Notes: generated by a model not told the origin, from the sequence alone. Positions 1-8,141 are shown, counted from the stretch's first letter. The stretch: DNA of 64,000 nt from Candidatus Loosdrechtia aerotolerans (GCA_021646405.1 SOER01000010.1:1-64000), one strand, 5' to 3'. Program-made: numbers and translations.

Positions 1-2
1 GT

Positions 3-122
3 TGGGAAACTCTTAAGACGTTAATTCGATCGTTCAATGGCTTTGTTGCCTCTATGGCTCAGAGAACTTCTGAAGTACTTTCTCGGTGTGTTTCTTATTT
101 GTTCGGTTTCAACTGCTGTTAA
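3..122 (+). pseudogene. C-terminal tail of an unidentified reading frame
   Basis: An open frame enters from the left window edge and ends at a TAA after 39 codons. It has no start inside the window. The residues (beginning W-E-T-L-K-T-L-I-R-S) do not match a family I can name. A 10-base string GGCTTTGTTG at 39-48, the same as the IS-type end at 3617, lies inside it, so it may be the tail of a mobile-element gene. This is only a possibility. Confidence 0.25.
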
Positions 123-465
123 CTATAGCTTATCAAGTTTGTAATTGCCCAGGTATCGTGATAGTGTCTGTATGGCTCGGATTCTGACAAGTCTTGTGTT
201 TTCCTTTTCCCTCTTATGGAATGCTAAATATTGCTGACCATACTCTGTAAGGGTAGGAGTAACCTTTTTCTTTGGCAGGCTTAACTGGCCTCGTTCCCGG
301 TCTGAGATAAACAAGGCAAATGTCCTTAAAAGTAAGTGATTGCCACTGCTTGTTATCGTCAAAGAACTCAAGATACCACACACCATAGGCTTTGTATTCG
401 CCATTTGATCTCTTAGGCCGATCACCGGGACAATAGCGTTTATTCGGCCGTACTTCTCAGGAAAT
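120..465 (-). pseudogene. Tyrosine recombinase (phage-type integrase) N-terminal remnant
   Basis: Two adjoining minus-strand frames together resemble the start of a tyrosine integrase. The upstream part (about 330-450) reads like the arm-type DNA-binding domain (G-V-W-Y-L-E-F-F-D-D-N). The downstream part (120-330) reads like the core-binding SAM-like domain (T-P-T-L-T-E-Y-G-Q-Q-Y-L, then a basic helix ending N-Y-K-L-D-K-L). A frame change near 325-335 separates them, and a TAG stops the protein before any catalytic domain, so no R-H-R-Y residues are present. It is a dead fragment left by an integrated element. Confidence 0.55.
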
Positions 466-484
466 TGCAAGACTTTTTTGTGAC

Positions 485-565
485 GTCGGTTTAACCTACA
501 TCATCTTTTTTTATCTAAGGGTATCACTAGTAGTTATACTCTTAAGGGGTGCCAGTTAAACCGAC
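485..565. repeat. Perfect 11-bp inverted repeat pair
   Basis: GTCGGTTTAAC at 485-495 is the exact reverse complement of GTTAAACCGAC at 555-565, with 59 bases between. The right arm lies inside a weak terminator-like hairpin (GGGTG at 547-551, CACCC at 565-569, then five T). It lies just upstream of the integrase remnant, so it could be a leftover recombination site or chance. Confidence 0.35.
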
Positions 566-694
566 ACCCTTTTTATCTTTTGCTATCTGTTTGTATACTG
601 TTACATCAAGCATCTTTTCTACTGGGACATCAATAGGAATCTTTCCCAGGAGAGTTTTTATATCATATATTTGTGCGGACTTTTCAAAATCCAT
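542..694 (-). pseudogene. Short conserved-looking fragment, unidentified
   Basis: A 50-codon frame runs from ATG at 694 to TAA at 542 and has protein-like composition (for example K-I-P-I-D-V-P-V-E-K-M-L-D-V). The same frame stays open upstream of the ATG for about 15 codons. Further upstream on the same strand, at 898, is an ATG with a good GGAGG six bases before it; it runs only 15 codons, after which a coding-like stretch continues in another frame to 787. I read 542-898 as one or two small genes broken by frameshifts. No family is recognised. Confidence 0.3.
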
Positions 695-898
695 ATGTGG
701 GTATGTGATTGTACTTTTTGGATAGCCCGTGCTCGTTGTCCTTTACAGACCACAGTAACCTTTTAAAGGGGGGTAGGGATGCCCTCTCAGTTCTCAAAAT
801 TTTTCAAGTCAAAATCTACATCTGTCAGGTTGATATTCAAATTGGAGTTATAGTTTAATTGTATAGGAATTTTCATTTTTTGCCAGATGACGTTTCAT

Positions 899-1122
899 AG
901 AATACCTCCAGTTCTTGATTACCTAGGGGACATAATCCGCTTACCCCCTGTTCTGTTATCCTTCAAATTCATGTCGTACTTATGCCGTACCTAATCATAA
1001 AAACATATCAAAACCGATAAAAACAAACAGGAATTAAATTCCTTTGAATGTCCTGGAAATACTGATAAAATCAAAAGAAACAGGAATACATAAAAAGCTA
1101 TAAAAATGTCTAAAAAAAAGTC
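899..1122. other. Intergenic DNA with no recognised feature
   Basis: AT-rich sequence between the broken small frames and the HAD phosphatase gene. The 3' part is A-rich just ahead of the ATG at 1123. I see no repeat, RNA gene or convincing promoter in it. Confidence 0.4.
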
Positions 1123-1749
1123 ATGAAATATAAACTGGTTATTTTCGATTTCGACGGAACGCTTGCTAATACGATTCCGTGGTTTACCAGCGCCCTCAAT
1201 ACTGTTGCTGTACGATATCGATTCAAACCGATTAACCAGACTGATATCGAACGGCTTAGAGGACTTCATGCCAAAGACATTATGAAATACCTGGGGATTC
1301 CTCTATGGAAAGCCCCCCTTATCACTGCCCATCTGCGAACTCTTCTGGCAAAGAATCTCCATCAGGTTTCTTTATTTGAAGACGTCGATATGCTCTTAGA
1401 AATGCTCGCCCGGAAGGGCATTCGTTTGGCATTGATCAGTTCCAACTCGGAAGATAATGTGCGACACATCCTTGGACCGGCCAATGAAGCACTCATTACC
1501 GACTACGAATGCGGCGTCTCGATCTTTGGCAAGACGGCCAAGCTCCGCAAGGTGCTCCGTTCCAGCGGTATCGCGAAGCACGAGGCCATTCTGATAGGAG
1601 ATGAACTGCGTGATGGAGAATCGGCGCAAAGAGTTCATATTGCGTTCGGTGCGGTAACCTGGGGTTGTAACAGCCGGGACTCACTTACAGCAAGCAAACC
1701 CGAGGTGATGTTTACCAGGATAGGTGAGATACTGGAGTACATCCTATAA
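1123..1749 (+). CDS. HAD-superfamily hydrolase, phosphoglycolate phosphatase-like
   Basis: This 208-residue protein has the four HAD motifs in order: D-F-D-G-T at 9-13 (Asp9 the expected nucleophile, Asp11 the acid/base), Ser106 in the A-L-I-S-S-N motif II, lysine near 137-140 for motif III, and G-D-E-L-R-D at 159-164 for the metal-binding motif IV. A helical cap of about 60 residues follows motif I, as in phosphoglycolate phosphatase (Gph) and pyrophosphatase PpaX. Family members dephosphorylate small phosphorylated metabolites in the cytoplasm. The substrate cannot be read from the sequence; phosphoglycolate is the default guess. It is followed 40 bases later by the YdcF-like gene on the same strand. 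Confidence 0.82.
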   Translation: MKYKLVIFDFDGTLANTIPWFTSALNTVAVRYRFKPINQTDIERLRGLHAKDIMKYLGIPLWKAPLITAHLRTLLAKNLHQVSLFEDVDMLLEMLARKGIRLALISSNSEDNVRHILGPANEALITDYECGVSIFGKTAKLRKVLRSSGIAKHEAILIGDELRDGESAQRVHIAFGAVTWGCNSRDSLTASKPEVMFTRIGEILEYIL

Positions 1750-1789
1750 CGTTTCCCAATGATAATGACTGCAAAGCACCTGTATTGAT

Positions 1790-2548
1790 ATGATCTATCT
1801 GCATAAAATTATTCCGATCCTTCTGCTGCCCATAGGGCTGACAATTCTGTTGGTCCTGACCGGCCTGATATTGCATCGTAAAGTGCTCTGCTGGCTGGGT
1901 ATTACTGTGTTTTGGCTGGCCGGTACCCCTTTTGTCGCCGATTTTGCCATGCGCACTGCCGAAGGGTGGCAGATGCGGAAGTTGATCGATACGCTTCCAG
2001 AGGCAAATGCCATTGTTGTTCTAAGTGGCATGCTGACGCTGGCACCCGGCAATCCCCCTGTGAGCGAATGGGGTGATGCGGCGGATCGTTTCTTTGCCGG
2101 AGTTGAGTTATATAGAGCAGATAAAGCACCGCTACTGATTTTTACCGGTGGATGGGTTCCGTGGCAGCCTCATGCTCAGCCCGAGGGCAGGGTGTTGGCC
2201 CGTTATGCGACGGATAAGGGAATTCCTCAAGCAAATCTGTTGATAACAGACGAGGTGGTAAATACTGAAGAGGAAGCCTTTGCCATTGCTGATCTATTAG
2301 GACAGAATAAGGGAGAAGGAACGAAGTCGCGGGTGTTGCTGGTAACATCGGCTTTCCATATGCGCCGGGCAAAGCTGCTATTTGAACGCGCCGGGCTTGA
2401 AGTAGTGTCCTTCCCCGTAGACTTTCGGGTGCCAGCAAGGAGAAAACTCAGTCTGTTAGATTTTTTACCCGATGTGAGAAGTTTGGATCAAACCGAAACC
2501 GCATTGCGCGAATTTTACGGAATACTTTTTTACCAGATAAAATGGTAA
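1790..2548 (+). CDS. YdcF/SanA-like DUF218 protein
   Basis: The 252-residue protein starts with two hydrophobic segments (about 6-28 and 31-50) and continues with a DUF218 domain. Family landmarks are A-I-V-V-L-S-G near 75, F-T-G-G-W near 117, N-T-E-E-E-A near 158 and V-T-S-A-F-H-M-R-R-A near 183. This fits the ElyC/SanA/YdcF group, whose membrane-anchored members act in envelope maintenance, though the biochemistry is mostly unsettled. The domain is probably periplasmic. It lies 40 bases after the HAD phosphatase and may be co-transcribed with it. Confidence 0.8.
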   Translation: MIYLHKIIPILLLPIGLTILLVLTGLILHRKVLCWLGITVFWLAGTPFVADFAMRTAEGWQMRKLIDTLPEANAIVVLSGMLTLAPGNPPVSEWGDAADRFFAGVELYRADKAPLLIFTGGWVPWQPHAQPEGRVLARYATDKGIPQANLLITDEVVNTEEEAFAIADLLGQNKGEGTKSRVLLVTSAFHMRRAKLLFERAGLEVVSFPVDFRVPARRKLSLLDFLPDVRSLDQTETALREFYGILFYQIKW

Positions 2549-2554
2549 ACACGA

Positions 2555-2704
2555 ATGTTAAACTGCATCTTTAAACGTTATCGGGATAACTTTGCATTGC
2601 TTCGCCAGGCAGCAGATCAACTTGGTAAACAGTTTCAAACGAAGTCCTATGCGGAATTAGCTGGTGGATCCTCCGATCAGGTGATGAGAATGCACCGTAT
2701 CTAA
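2555..2704 (+). CDS. Small hypothetical protein, possibly a remnant
   Basis: A 49-codon frame starts six bases after the YdcF-like gene and is coding-like (Y-R-D-N-F-A-L-L-R-Q-A-A-D-Q-L-G). No good ribosome site is visible. It could be a short co-translated protein or the N-terminal stub of a truncated gene. I recognise no family. Confidence 0.35.
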   Translation: MLNCIFKRYRDNFALLRQAADQLGKQFQTKSYAELAGGSSDQVMRMHRI

Positions 2705-2741
2705 CACTTACAAGACCTCCGATTATCAGAAAAAATATCCT

Positions 2742-2760
2742 TGGCAGACAATACCTGCCC
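2742..2760. repeat. Short palindromic repeat, copy 1
   Basis: TGGCAGACAATACCTGCCC matches the copy at 4394-4412 with one difference (A for G at the seventh base). The arms GGCAG(G) and CCTGCC can pair. Both copies lie in intergenic DNA of the accessory region, as expected of a dispersed palindromic repeat. Confidence 0.45.
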
Positions 2761-2914
2761 CATATAATCTTCTCGCCTATTTCTGCAATGTGGCAAGTTT
2801 TTTGCTATTTTAACAGCTACCTGGAATAAGAACCATATGTTTTAAGTATTTTCCACTTTGCATGTTTCTCCATACACTTATTAGTCGATACTGACATCTA
2901 TAGAGGAACTGAAA

Positions 2915-3616
2915 ATGGATATGGTATTGAAACTAAAGAATACGCCAAAATTTTTTGCTTTTATTTTTCTGCTTATAACTTTAGCTCACATTATAGTAAA
3001 ATCTATTGCATATTTTGTTGGCGATCGCCATGTAGTCGGGCTTTATCATTTGGTTAGCCTCTTTGACCTCGATAAAGAGAAAAGTATTCCAACATTTTGC
3101 TCTACAATAGCAATATTATCCTGCTCAGTCTTACTTGCTTTTATTGCCTTTACGAAAAAAAAGATCGGAGAAGGTTACTTTTACTGGTTAGGTTTATCAA
3201 TTATCTTTCTCTTTTTATCCGTCGATGAATTTACCTGCATTCACGAACGTCTTGTCAAACCGTTCCAACATACACTAAATACAACAGGTATTAATTACTT
3301 CGCCTGGATTATACCATATAGTATTATCCTGACTTTTTTCTTATTGGCATATACAAAATTTATAATCAACCTTCCAGGAAAAATACGGTTTTTATTTATT
3401 ATCGCTGGCCTACTCTATATTACAGGCGCTATTGGCTTTGAGTTTATTGGAGGGCGTTACCATGAGTTATATGGTGAGAGGAGTATAACTTATTTAATCT
3501 TAATGACTATTGAAGAATGTCTTGAGATGACAGGTATTATAATTTTTATTCACACACTTACGTTGTATATAGATTCACAGTTGAAAAACGCACAACTAAG
3601 GATACTATCTTCATAA
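2915..3616 (+). CDS. Multi-pass membrane protein of unknown function
   Basis: The 233-residue protein has about six or seven hydrophobic helices (roughly 11-31, 60-80, 88-104, 127-146, 154-175, 188-212). Charged residues are placed at helix ends or within helices: S-V-D-E-F-T-C-I-H-E-R around 101-112, G-F-E-F-I-G-G-R-Y-H-E-L around 172-183 and E-E-C-L-E-M-T-G around 197-204. Repeated Asp/Glu/His pairs of this kind suggest metal binding or membrane-embedded catalysis, but I cannot assign a family. It is preceded by 210 bases of non-coding DNA and followed directly by the IS remnant. Confidence 0.6.
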   Translation: MDMVLKLKNTPKFFAFIFLLITLAHIIVKSIAYFVGDRHVVGLYHLVSLFDLDKEKSIPTFCSTIAILSCSVLLAFIAFTKKKIGEGYFYWLGLSIIFLFLSVDEFTCIHERLVKPFQHTLNTTGINYFAWIIPYSIILTFFLLAYTKFIINLPGKIRFLFIIAGLLYITGAIGFEFIGGRYHELYGERSITYLILMTIEECLEMTGIIIFIHTLTLYIDSQLKNAQLRILSS

Positions 3617-4291
3617 GGCTTTGTTGTACAGAACCGGCAGAAAGACAGTTTTTCCCTGCATCTTATAACGTATGCGACACCACAGCTTTCAGGTTTCCAT
3701 ATTTTATCATCGCGAATGCTGTTTTTGTGTAAGCTCTTCCGCCTTTACTTCTCCATCAGGAGTGATCTCAAGGTGAACCTTTCTCCACATTCTCTGTCTG
3801 GTGTATCCCTGCTGTCTTACCTTCCATTTACTTTCTCTATACACCCTTAATCCACAACTATCAAGAATCAATACCAGCTTCTCTTTACTTTCTTTCGGAA
3901 ATGGAACCTTTACCATCTCTCCTCTTCGAGAAAGGGTAGAATAATCAGGTACTTCAAGGGGTATATCCATAAGGCTAAAAAGAGATTTCACGAATCCTTC
4001 CGTTTGGCGAAGTCTTTGGTAAAAGACCATGCCAAATTGAAGAGTTGATAGTATTGCAAGATCACTATAAAGAGGCTGAGCACCTCTTTTCCCCGTTGGT
4101 TTTGCATACCATTTCCCTTGTATACTCTCATCAATCCATATATCAAGGGAACCTCTTTGTTTTAGCTTTTCATTATACCCAGACCAATTCCTTACACGAC
4201 AGAGCTTCTTGCATTTATTGCTTTTCTGTGATTTTTTTATTTTCTTGTCTTTTAATGATTTTTTCTTTGGTTTTAGTTTTTGTTGCTTCAT
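3617..4291 (-). mobile_element. Truncated IS5-family (IS903-like) insertion sequence
   Basis: GGCTTTGTTG at 3617-3626 matches the terminal repeat start of IS5/IS903-type elements, and a matching transposase fragment lies inside. No opposite terminal repeat is visible upstream of 4291. The interior between the transposase fragment and the repeat is far too short to hold the rest of the gene, so this is an internally deleted remnant that touches the stop of the preceding membrane-protein gene. Confidence 0.6.
3707..4291 (-). pseudogene. IS5-family transposase, frameshifted and C-terminally truncated
   Basis: The 194-codon frame matches the N-terminal half of IS5/IS903-type transposases: R-N-W-S-G-Y-N near 33, G-S-L-D-I-W-I-D near 48, G-K-R-G-A-Q-P-L-Y-S-D near 68, and the first DDE aspartate in L-I-L-D-S-C-G-L-R-V near 142-151 followed by G-Y-T-R-Q-R-M-W-R-K. 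The frame breaks at the usual ELT motif; shifting one base restores N-S-I-R-D-D-K-I-W-K for a few codons, then the sequence runs into the terminal repeat. The second Asp and the Glu of the DDE triad are missing, so it cannot be active. The first 30 residues are unusually lysine-rich. Confidence 0.75.
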
Positions 4292-4393
4292 GCTGATATA
4301 CTCTTATTAGGTTACAAAAATTATTTATGGCACCCTTTTACTTATCCTAAGTATAATATATCAGATAAAGTGGTTTTACGATAAGATTTATTA

Positions 4394-4415
4394 TGGCAGG
4401 CAATACCTGCCCTAC
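4394..4415. repeat. Short palindromic repeat, copy 2
   Basis: GGCAGG at 4395-4400 pairs with CCTGCC at 4407-4412 across CAATAC. The block TGGCAGGCAATACCTGCCC is shared, with one mismatch, with 2742-2760. Confidence 0.45.
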
Positions 4416-4439
4416 GCACGAAATGACTACGATAGATTT

Positions 4440-5147
4440 ATGGCAAACTTTAAGACCTTATTTGGTATAGAGCCAACAGCAGTACAAAAAACCTGTGTTG
4501 TTGTTCCTTTTCTCGCTCCAGGGCTTCTTAAGGGACTTGGCATCGGGGCACTGAAGAAAGGGAAACTCTATGCAACGGCTAATACAGATACGTTTACCTT
4601 TGTTAAGGCAGGCATTGGCACCTTGCTTGCCGGTGATGCTGTCTTATATCTGGAACAGACGAATTGCGAGGAGATTATCTTCTTTGGCGCTTGTGGTCTA
4701 ACCCGGGAAACAAATCTATTAAGGATTGGCAGTCTCGTTTGCCCTGAAGAATGCTTATCCTTCGAGGGTTTTACCGATACTCTTCTAAGATACACAGATA
4801 AAATTACAACCCAATATCCTGACCGAAATTTGTTTCAATCTTTTTTAGAACATAATCAGAGCAGAGAAATACAGCCAGTGAAAGGGATGAGCATAGGGTC
4901 ATTGAGGTGTGAGGATCTTTATAGAGGATTTTTTCAGAAAAAAGACATAGAGGTAATTGATATGGAATGCTCAGCCATTTTTAGTGCAGCACAGTATATC
5001 CAAAAGAGGGCACTAGCCCTCCTGTATGTAACTGATATCGTTGGTAAAAAACATTTTTTTGAGCCGTTAGAATTGGAAGATACATTACGAATTGATAGTG
5101 CGATTCAGACGGTTTGCAAGATAATACGCGGGTTTTGTAAATGGTGA
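4440..5147 (+). CDS. PNP/UDP phosphorylase-family protein (nucleosidase-like)
   Basis: This 235-residue protein belongs to the purine nucleoside phosphorylase / MTA-SAH nucleosidase fold. Evidence is the glycine-rich G-A-C-G-L near 82-86 and the nucleoside-binding signature I-D-M-E-C-S-A near 177-183, in which Met and Glu contact the ribose. An acidic general-acid candidate (T-D-I-V-G, near 202) is in the expected place. Such enzymes cleave the N-glycosidic bond of nucleosides, S-adenosylhomocysteine, methylthioadenosine or futalosine. The exact substrate is not decidable here. The gene stands alone between an IS remnant and a convergent unknown gene. Confidence 0.7.
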   Translation: MANFKTLFGIEPTAVQKTCVVVPFLAPGLLKGLGIGALKKGKLYATANTDTFTFVKAGIGTLLAGDAVLYLEQTNCEEIIFFGACGLTRETNLLRIGSLVCPEECLSFEGFTDTLLRYTDKITTQYPDRNLFQSFLEHNQSREIQPVKGMSIGSLRCEDLYRGFFQKKDIEVIDMECSAIFSAAQYIQKRALALLYVTDIVGKKHFFEPLELEDTLRIDSAIQTVCKIIRGFCKW

Positions 5148-5179
5148 CAATGGTAATTCATTAGTAAGCTGTTACCGAG

Positions 5180-6127
5180 TTACAAACACTTGATTGATTC
5201 CTCAAAATACCCCTCAAAGACATTCAGTAGTTCCTTCTGGTTCATGTTTCTATGCTTATCTGTTAAGAGCGAGCATACCTGCTTTTTTATTTCCATTAAG
5301 GTAATCCTATTATCATAAATTAACCGGGCTACATCCTGGATTTCCAGGTATGCTTCGAGTTGGTCCTTACCTGGGCTGCTTATAGAACAACGATCATCCC
5401 AGCCCAACCATTCCCATTTACAAATTAAGTTTAGTTTCCTTTTAATAAACTTACTAAATACCGCCTGAAACCAGATACGATGATACTTTCTATCAAAAAC
5501 TATATATGCAGGCTCACCCCAATGACCTTCACATGATGACCACGTGGATATTCCAAGAGAAGAAATAGCTTTCACGAGACGGGCAATAAAAGGTTCCAGA
5601 TCATATACCCGTATTTTAGGAATATGCCCGCACTTCTTAAACTGATCAAACTTACCATACCAATCCCGTTCCCAATTTAACCGAAAAAGATCGACCGGGA
5701 TCTCATGTGAAAATAGTTCAATGAGATACTGACTGTTATTTATATCAAACAGTTGTGTATCGATATAATTAAAGTATATATGGTGATTCTGCTGAATACT
5801 TTCGTCATCGTGCTTTTCAATTGAGTCCTGATGTAGTTTGTGGTACATCTTTTTATAATGAATATCCTGCAGTATCTCAAGGAATTCACTGTCATCTCTG
5901 TGTGAATCATTACTTAACCGTACATTCCCGGAACTACCGTCAATTTCCAATAAAAATCCACGTGCTGAAAAGATCTCATAAAAACGCTCGGCGTGTTCCT
6001 TTTTGCCGTAAGTTATTTTTTCAATAAATTTTTCTATAATGGATATGTTCATATACACACCGGAAATATTACCGATATAAACCCTTATTGTTTGTATATT
6101 ACTTGAGGCCTTTGTTACTTTAACCAT
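5180..6127 (-). CDS. Hypothetical protein
   Basis: A 315-codon frame with no signal peptide or membrane helix. It is rich in Asp, His, Tyr and Trp. A notable central stretch, S-T-W-S-S-C-E-G-H-W-G-E near 193-204, looks like a conserved core. The first 25 residues may not be translated: an in-frame ATG at 6052 would give 290 residues, and neither start has a good ribosome site. Genes on both sides are decayed or unrelated. I recognise no family. Confidence 0.6.
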   Translation of the reverse strand: MVKVTKASSNIQTIRVYIGNISGVYMNISIIEKFIEKITYGKKEHAERFYEIFSARGFLLEIDGSSGNVRLSNDSHRDDSEFLEILQDIHYKKMYHKLHQDSIEKHDDESIQQNHHIYFNYIDTQLFDINNSQYLIELFSHEIPVDLFRLNWERDWYGKFDQFKKCGHIPKIRVYDLEPFIARLVKAISSLGISTWSSCEGHWGEPAYIVFDRKYHRIWFQAVFSKFIKRKLNLICKWEWLGWDDRCSISSPGKDQLEAYLEIQDVARLIYDNRITLMEIKKQVCSLLTDKHRNMNQKELLNVFEGYFEESIKCL

Positions 6128-6497
6128 AGAGGATAGTGAGATCAGAGAGGTTGTAATTTTTTCTCTGCGGTCTCTGTGGCTACTTTGAAATTCCTACGAG
6201 AATACTATATATCAAAGATTGGGAGCTTACAACTTCTTTTACTATAATATTGGTCTGTTTTAGAGTCGCTTGGGTGTGTCCCAGACTAATATATTTTGTA
6301 ATATTCCTGATTCTCTATGGATACTGCAAAAATCCCTGGTATTGAAGATAAAACAAAGATACGCTAAAGCTAGATCTGATTACGTTCACCGTACAAACTA
6401 TCAACCACTATCACCTTGAGGGATTCAAGGTTTAACCGCATTCTGGCAATAGCAATAAAACAGAGCAAGAAAAAACGGCCATTGGAGGAAGGAGATA
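6128..6497. other. Intergenic DNA without an intact gene
   Basis: Non-coding stretch between the hypothetical protein and the monooxygenase remnant. It contains a small stem (CCTTGA at 6414-6419, TCAAGG at 6425-6430, loop GGGAT) with no T-run. A good ribosome site (AGGAAGGAG) lies at 6486-6494, at its 3' end, ahead of the pseudogene start at 6498. Nothing else was recognised. Confidence 0.4.
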
Positions 6498-7117
6498 ATG
6501 GGCGTAGAAGTTGGTCTCTACGTTGAATCACAGGAAGGTACCACCTGGCAGGACGGCGCCGGCTAGCGAGACACGTTGAAATACTTGGCTTTGACTCTCT
6601 CGTTTGCTCGGTACATATCCGTCCACTCCTTGCACCAGGAAGATGGACACTTGATCTTTGGCCGGTCATGACCGCACTTGCCCTCTGGACAAAAAGGCTC
6701 CGGTTTGGTCCCATGGTCCTGCCGGTTACCTTCTACAACCCCATCCAGGTTGCTCGTATTTTGGCCGGTCTTGATCGGCTCAGCGGTGGTCGGTTTCGTC
6801 TCAAATTAGGAGCAGGGCGGGATGCCGGAGAGCATGAGGCCTTTAGCATATCTTATCCTGAACATGATCAGCGGGTTGCAATGCTTGGTGAGGCGATAGA
6901 GGTTATCCGCTTGCTGTGGAGTGGTAACCAGGTTTCCTTTACCGGTCAGTGGTACCGCCTGGAAGGAGCCCAAATGCAGCCCGTACCGCAGCACCCGTGG
7001 ATTGGTATAGGAGGTAACAGTGAGCCTAGCCTCCGTGTCGCCGCATCCAGTTTACAAGCAGCCCGGTTACTTGCCCAAACGGTACTACCCGGCATACGAC
7101 AAGATAAATGTAAATAG
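6498..7117 (+). pseudogene. Luciferase-like monooxygenase, frameshifted and truncated
   Basis: From an ATG at 6498 with a strong ribosome site, a frame begins M-G-V-E-V-G-L-Y-V-E-S and stops at TAG 6564. The protein resumes in another frame at about 6563 (L-A-R-H-V-E-I-L-G-F-D-S-L) and continues to 7117. The combined product matches F420/FMN-dependent luciferase-like monooxygenases: R-L-R-F-G near 75, N-P-I-Q-V-A-R near 86, L-D-R-L-S-G-G-R-F near 97, G-A-G-R-D-A-G-E-H near 108, and a late W-I-G-I-G-G-N motif. After about 200 residues similarity ends abruptly, well short of the usual 290-340. It is a dead gene. Confidence 0.72.
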
Positions 7118-7350
7118 GTTCCTGGACTCATGTACTCTCAATAATTCTCCTAAATTATCAGAGGAAAATTTGCTGAGATGGATATTGCACAAGTTTCACC
7201 GGTTCAGCACAATTCAGGGCAGAGCAGAGAACCGGCTGTATATATCTTTAACCTAACCTATCTGCTCTGCCTCTTTCTTCCCTCAATACCTCTGTACTCA
7301 CCATGCTATTTCATCAGACCTCCCTCATCCGCAAACAATGAGATTTCTCG
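7118..7350. other. Intergenic region downstream of the HU gene
   Basis: No coding sequence is apparent. The long plus-strand frame crossing 7178-7753 is the antisense of the HU gene and has low-complexity composition. No clear terminator hairpin for the HU gene was found. Confidence 0.35.
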
Positions 7351-7620
7351 TCAAACCGAATCTTTTATCTTTTTTCCCGCCTTGAAAGCTACGGTTTTGC
7401 TGGCCTTAATTTTTATGGGCTCTCCTGTTTGCGGATTTCTCCCCTTCCTTGCCTTTCTTGTCCTCACTTCAAATGTACCAAATCCGATGAGTTGTACCCG
7501 TTTATCTTTCTTCAGACCCTTCTGGATACTACTTATTATGGCATTTACTGCATTTTCCGCCTGTTTTGCCGGGGTCCCCATTTCTTTTGCCACACTATTA
7601 ATTAATTCTTGTTTATTCAT
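7351..7620 (-). CDS. hup: HU-family DNA-binding protein
   Basis: The 89-residue protein is a full-length HU: N-terminal helical dimer part (M-N-K-Q-E-L-I near the start) and the DNA-gripping arm around 46-75 with G-F-G-T-F and the signature R-K-A-R-K-G-R-N-P-Q-T-G. HU bends and compacts DNA as a dimer. A GGAGAG ribosome site lies six bases before the ATG. A second, clearly diverged HU gene lies at 20616, so this strain probably forms more than one HU species. Confidence 0.93.
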   Translation of the reverse strand: MNKQELINSVAKEMGTPAKQAENAVNAIISSIQKGLKKDKRVQLIGFGTFEVRTRKARKGRNPQTGEPIKIKASKTVAFKAGKKIKDSV

Positions 7621-7937
7621 ACATCTCTCCTTTTCTGAAAAAGTACAGAAGCCAAAATCTGGAAAACAGACCAGTTATGCGGTTAACACGCTATTTTTAT
7701 ACCACATCCAATTTTCATTTCAAGCATTATTTATTTTACTGAATGTTTCATGAAGGTGCTAAAAATAAACCTTTCGTGGTACACTGCTCCTCGAAACAGA
7801 GTTTCGGCGCACATGGTGTTCCAAATAGATGCTTCGGGAATTTCAGTATGTGGTTTGGGAACAAGCAGGAGAGCGGCCCGGCAAACGTTCTGCGAACGTC
7901 GGGTAGTGGAGTTTGTTTATCATTCTGAGCCCCCTTT

Positions 7938-7983
7938 CGACAAGCTCAGGGCAGGCTCCTCGGCAAGTTCAGGACAGGTTCCG
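7938..7983. repeat. Two tandem 23-base degenerate direct repeats
   Basis: The unit at 7938-7960 (CGACAAGCTCAGGGCAGGCT...) is repeated directly at 7961-7983 (CGGCAAGTTCAGGACAGGTT...), with 18 of 23 positions identical. Four of the five differences are transitions, which suggests an old duplication. Confidence 0.55.
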
Positions 7984-8097
7984 TGAGGAACTCTCACTCC
8001 AAAAAACAAGACCCTTCGTTCCACCCAGGGTGACGGGGCATATGCATCAAGCTGAGGAATTTTACTGTACTTTTTTGGCATATGGGGGTGAGTGTGA

Positions 8098-8141
8098 CGC
8101 AGGCTAAAGGCCTGCGGCTACATGTAGTTGCCTTTGGCAAC
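8098..8141. repeat. Compound palindromic element: two adjacent perfect hairpins
   Basis: CGCAGGC at 8098-8104 pairs with GCCTGCG at 8110-8116 across TAAAG. GTTGCC at 8127-8132 pairs with GGCAAC at 8136-8141 across TTT. Between them is the palindrome TACATGTA at 8119-8126. Three nested dyads in 44 bases resemble REP/BIME or MITE-type intergenic repeats. Confidence 0.6.

Noticed and set aside
6370-6714. 114-codon minus-strand frame over the monooxygenase remnant
   Set aside because: The plus strand shows real luciferase-like motifs here, so this frame is a shadow.
7178-7753. 191-codon plus-strand frame covering the HU gene
   Set aside because: It is the antisense of a clear HU gene and has low-complexity Phe/Leu/Ser composition.
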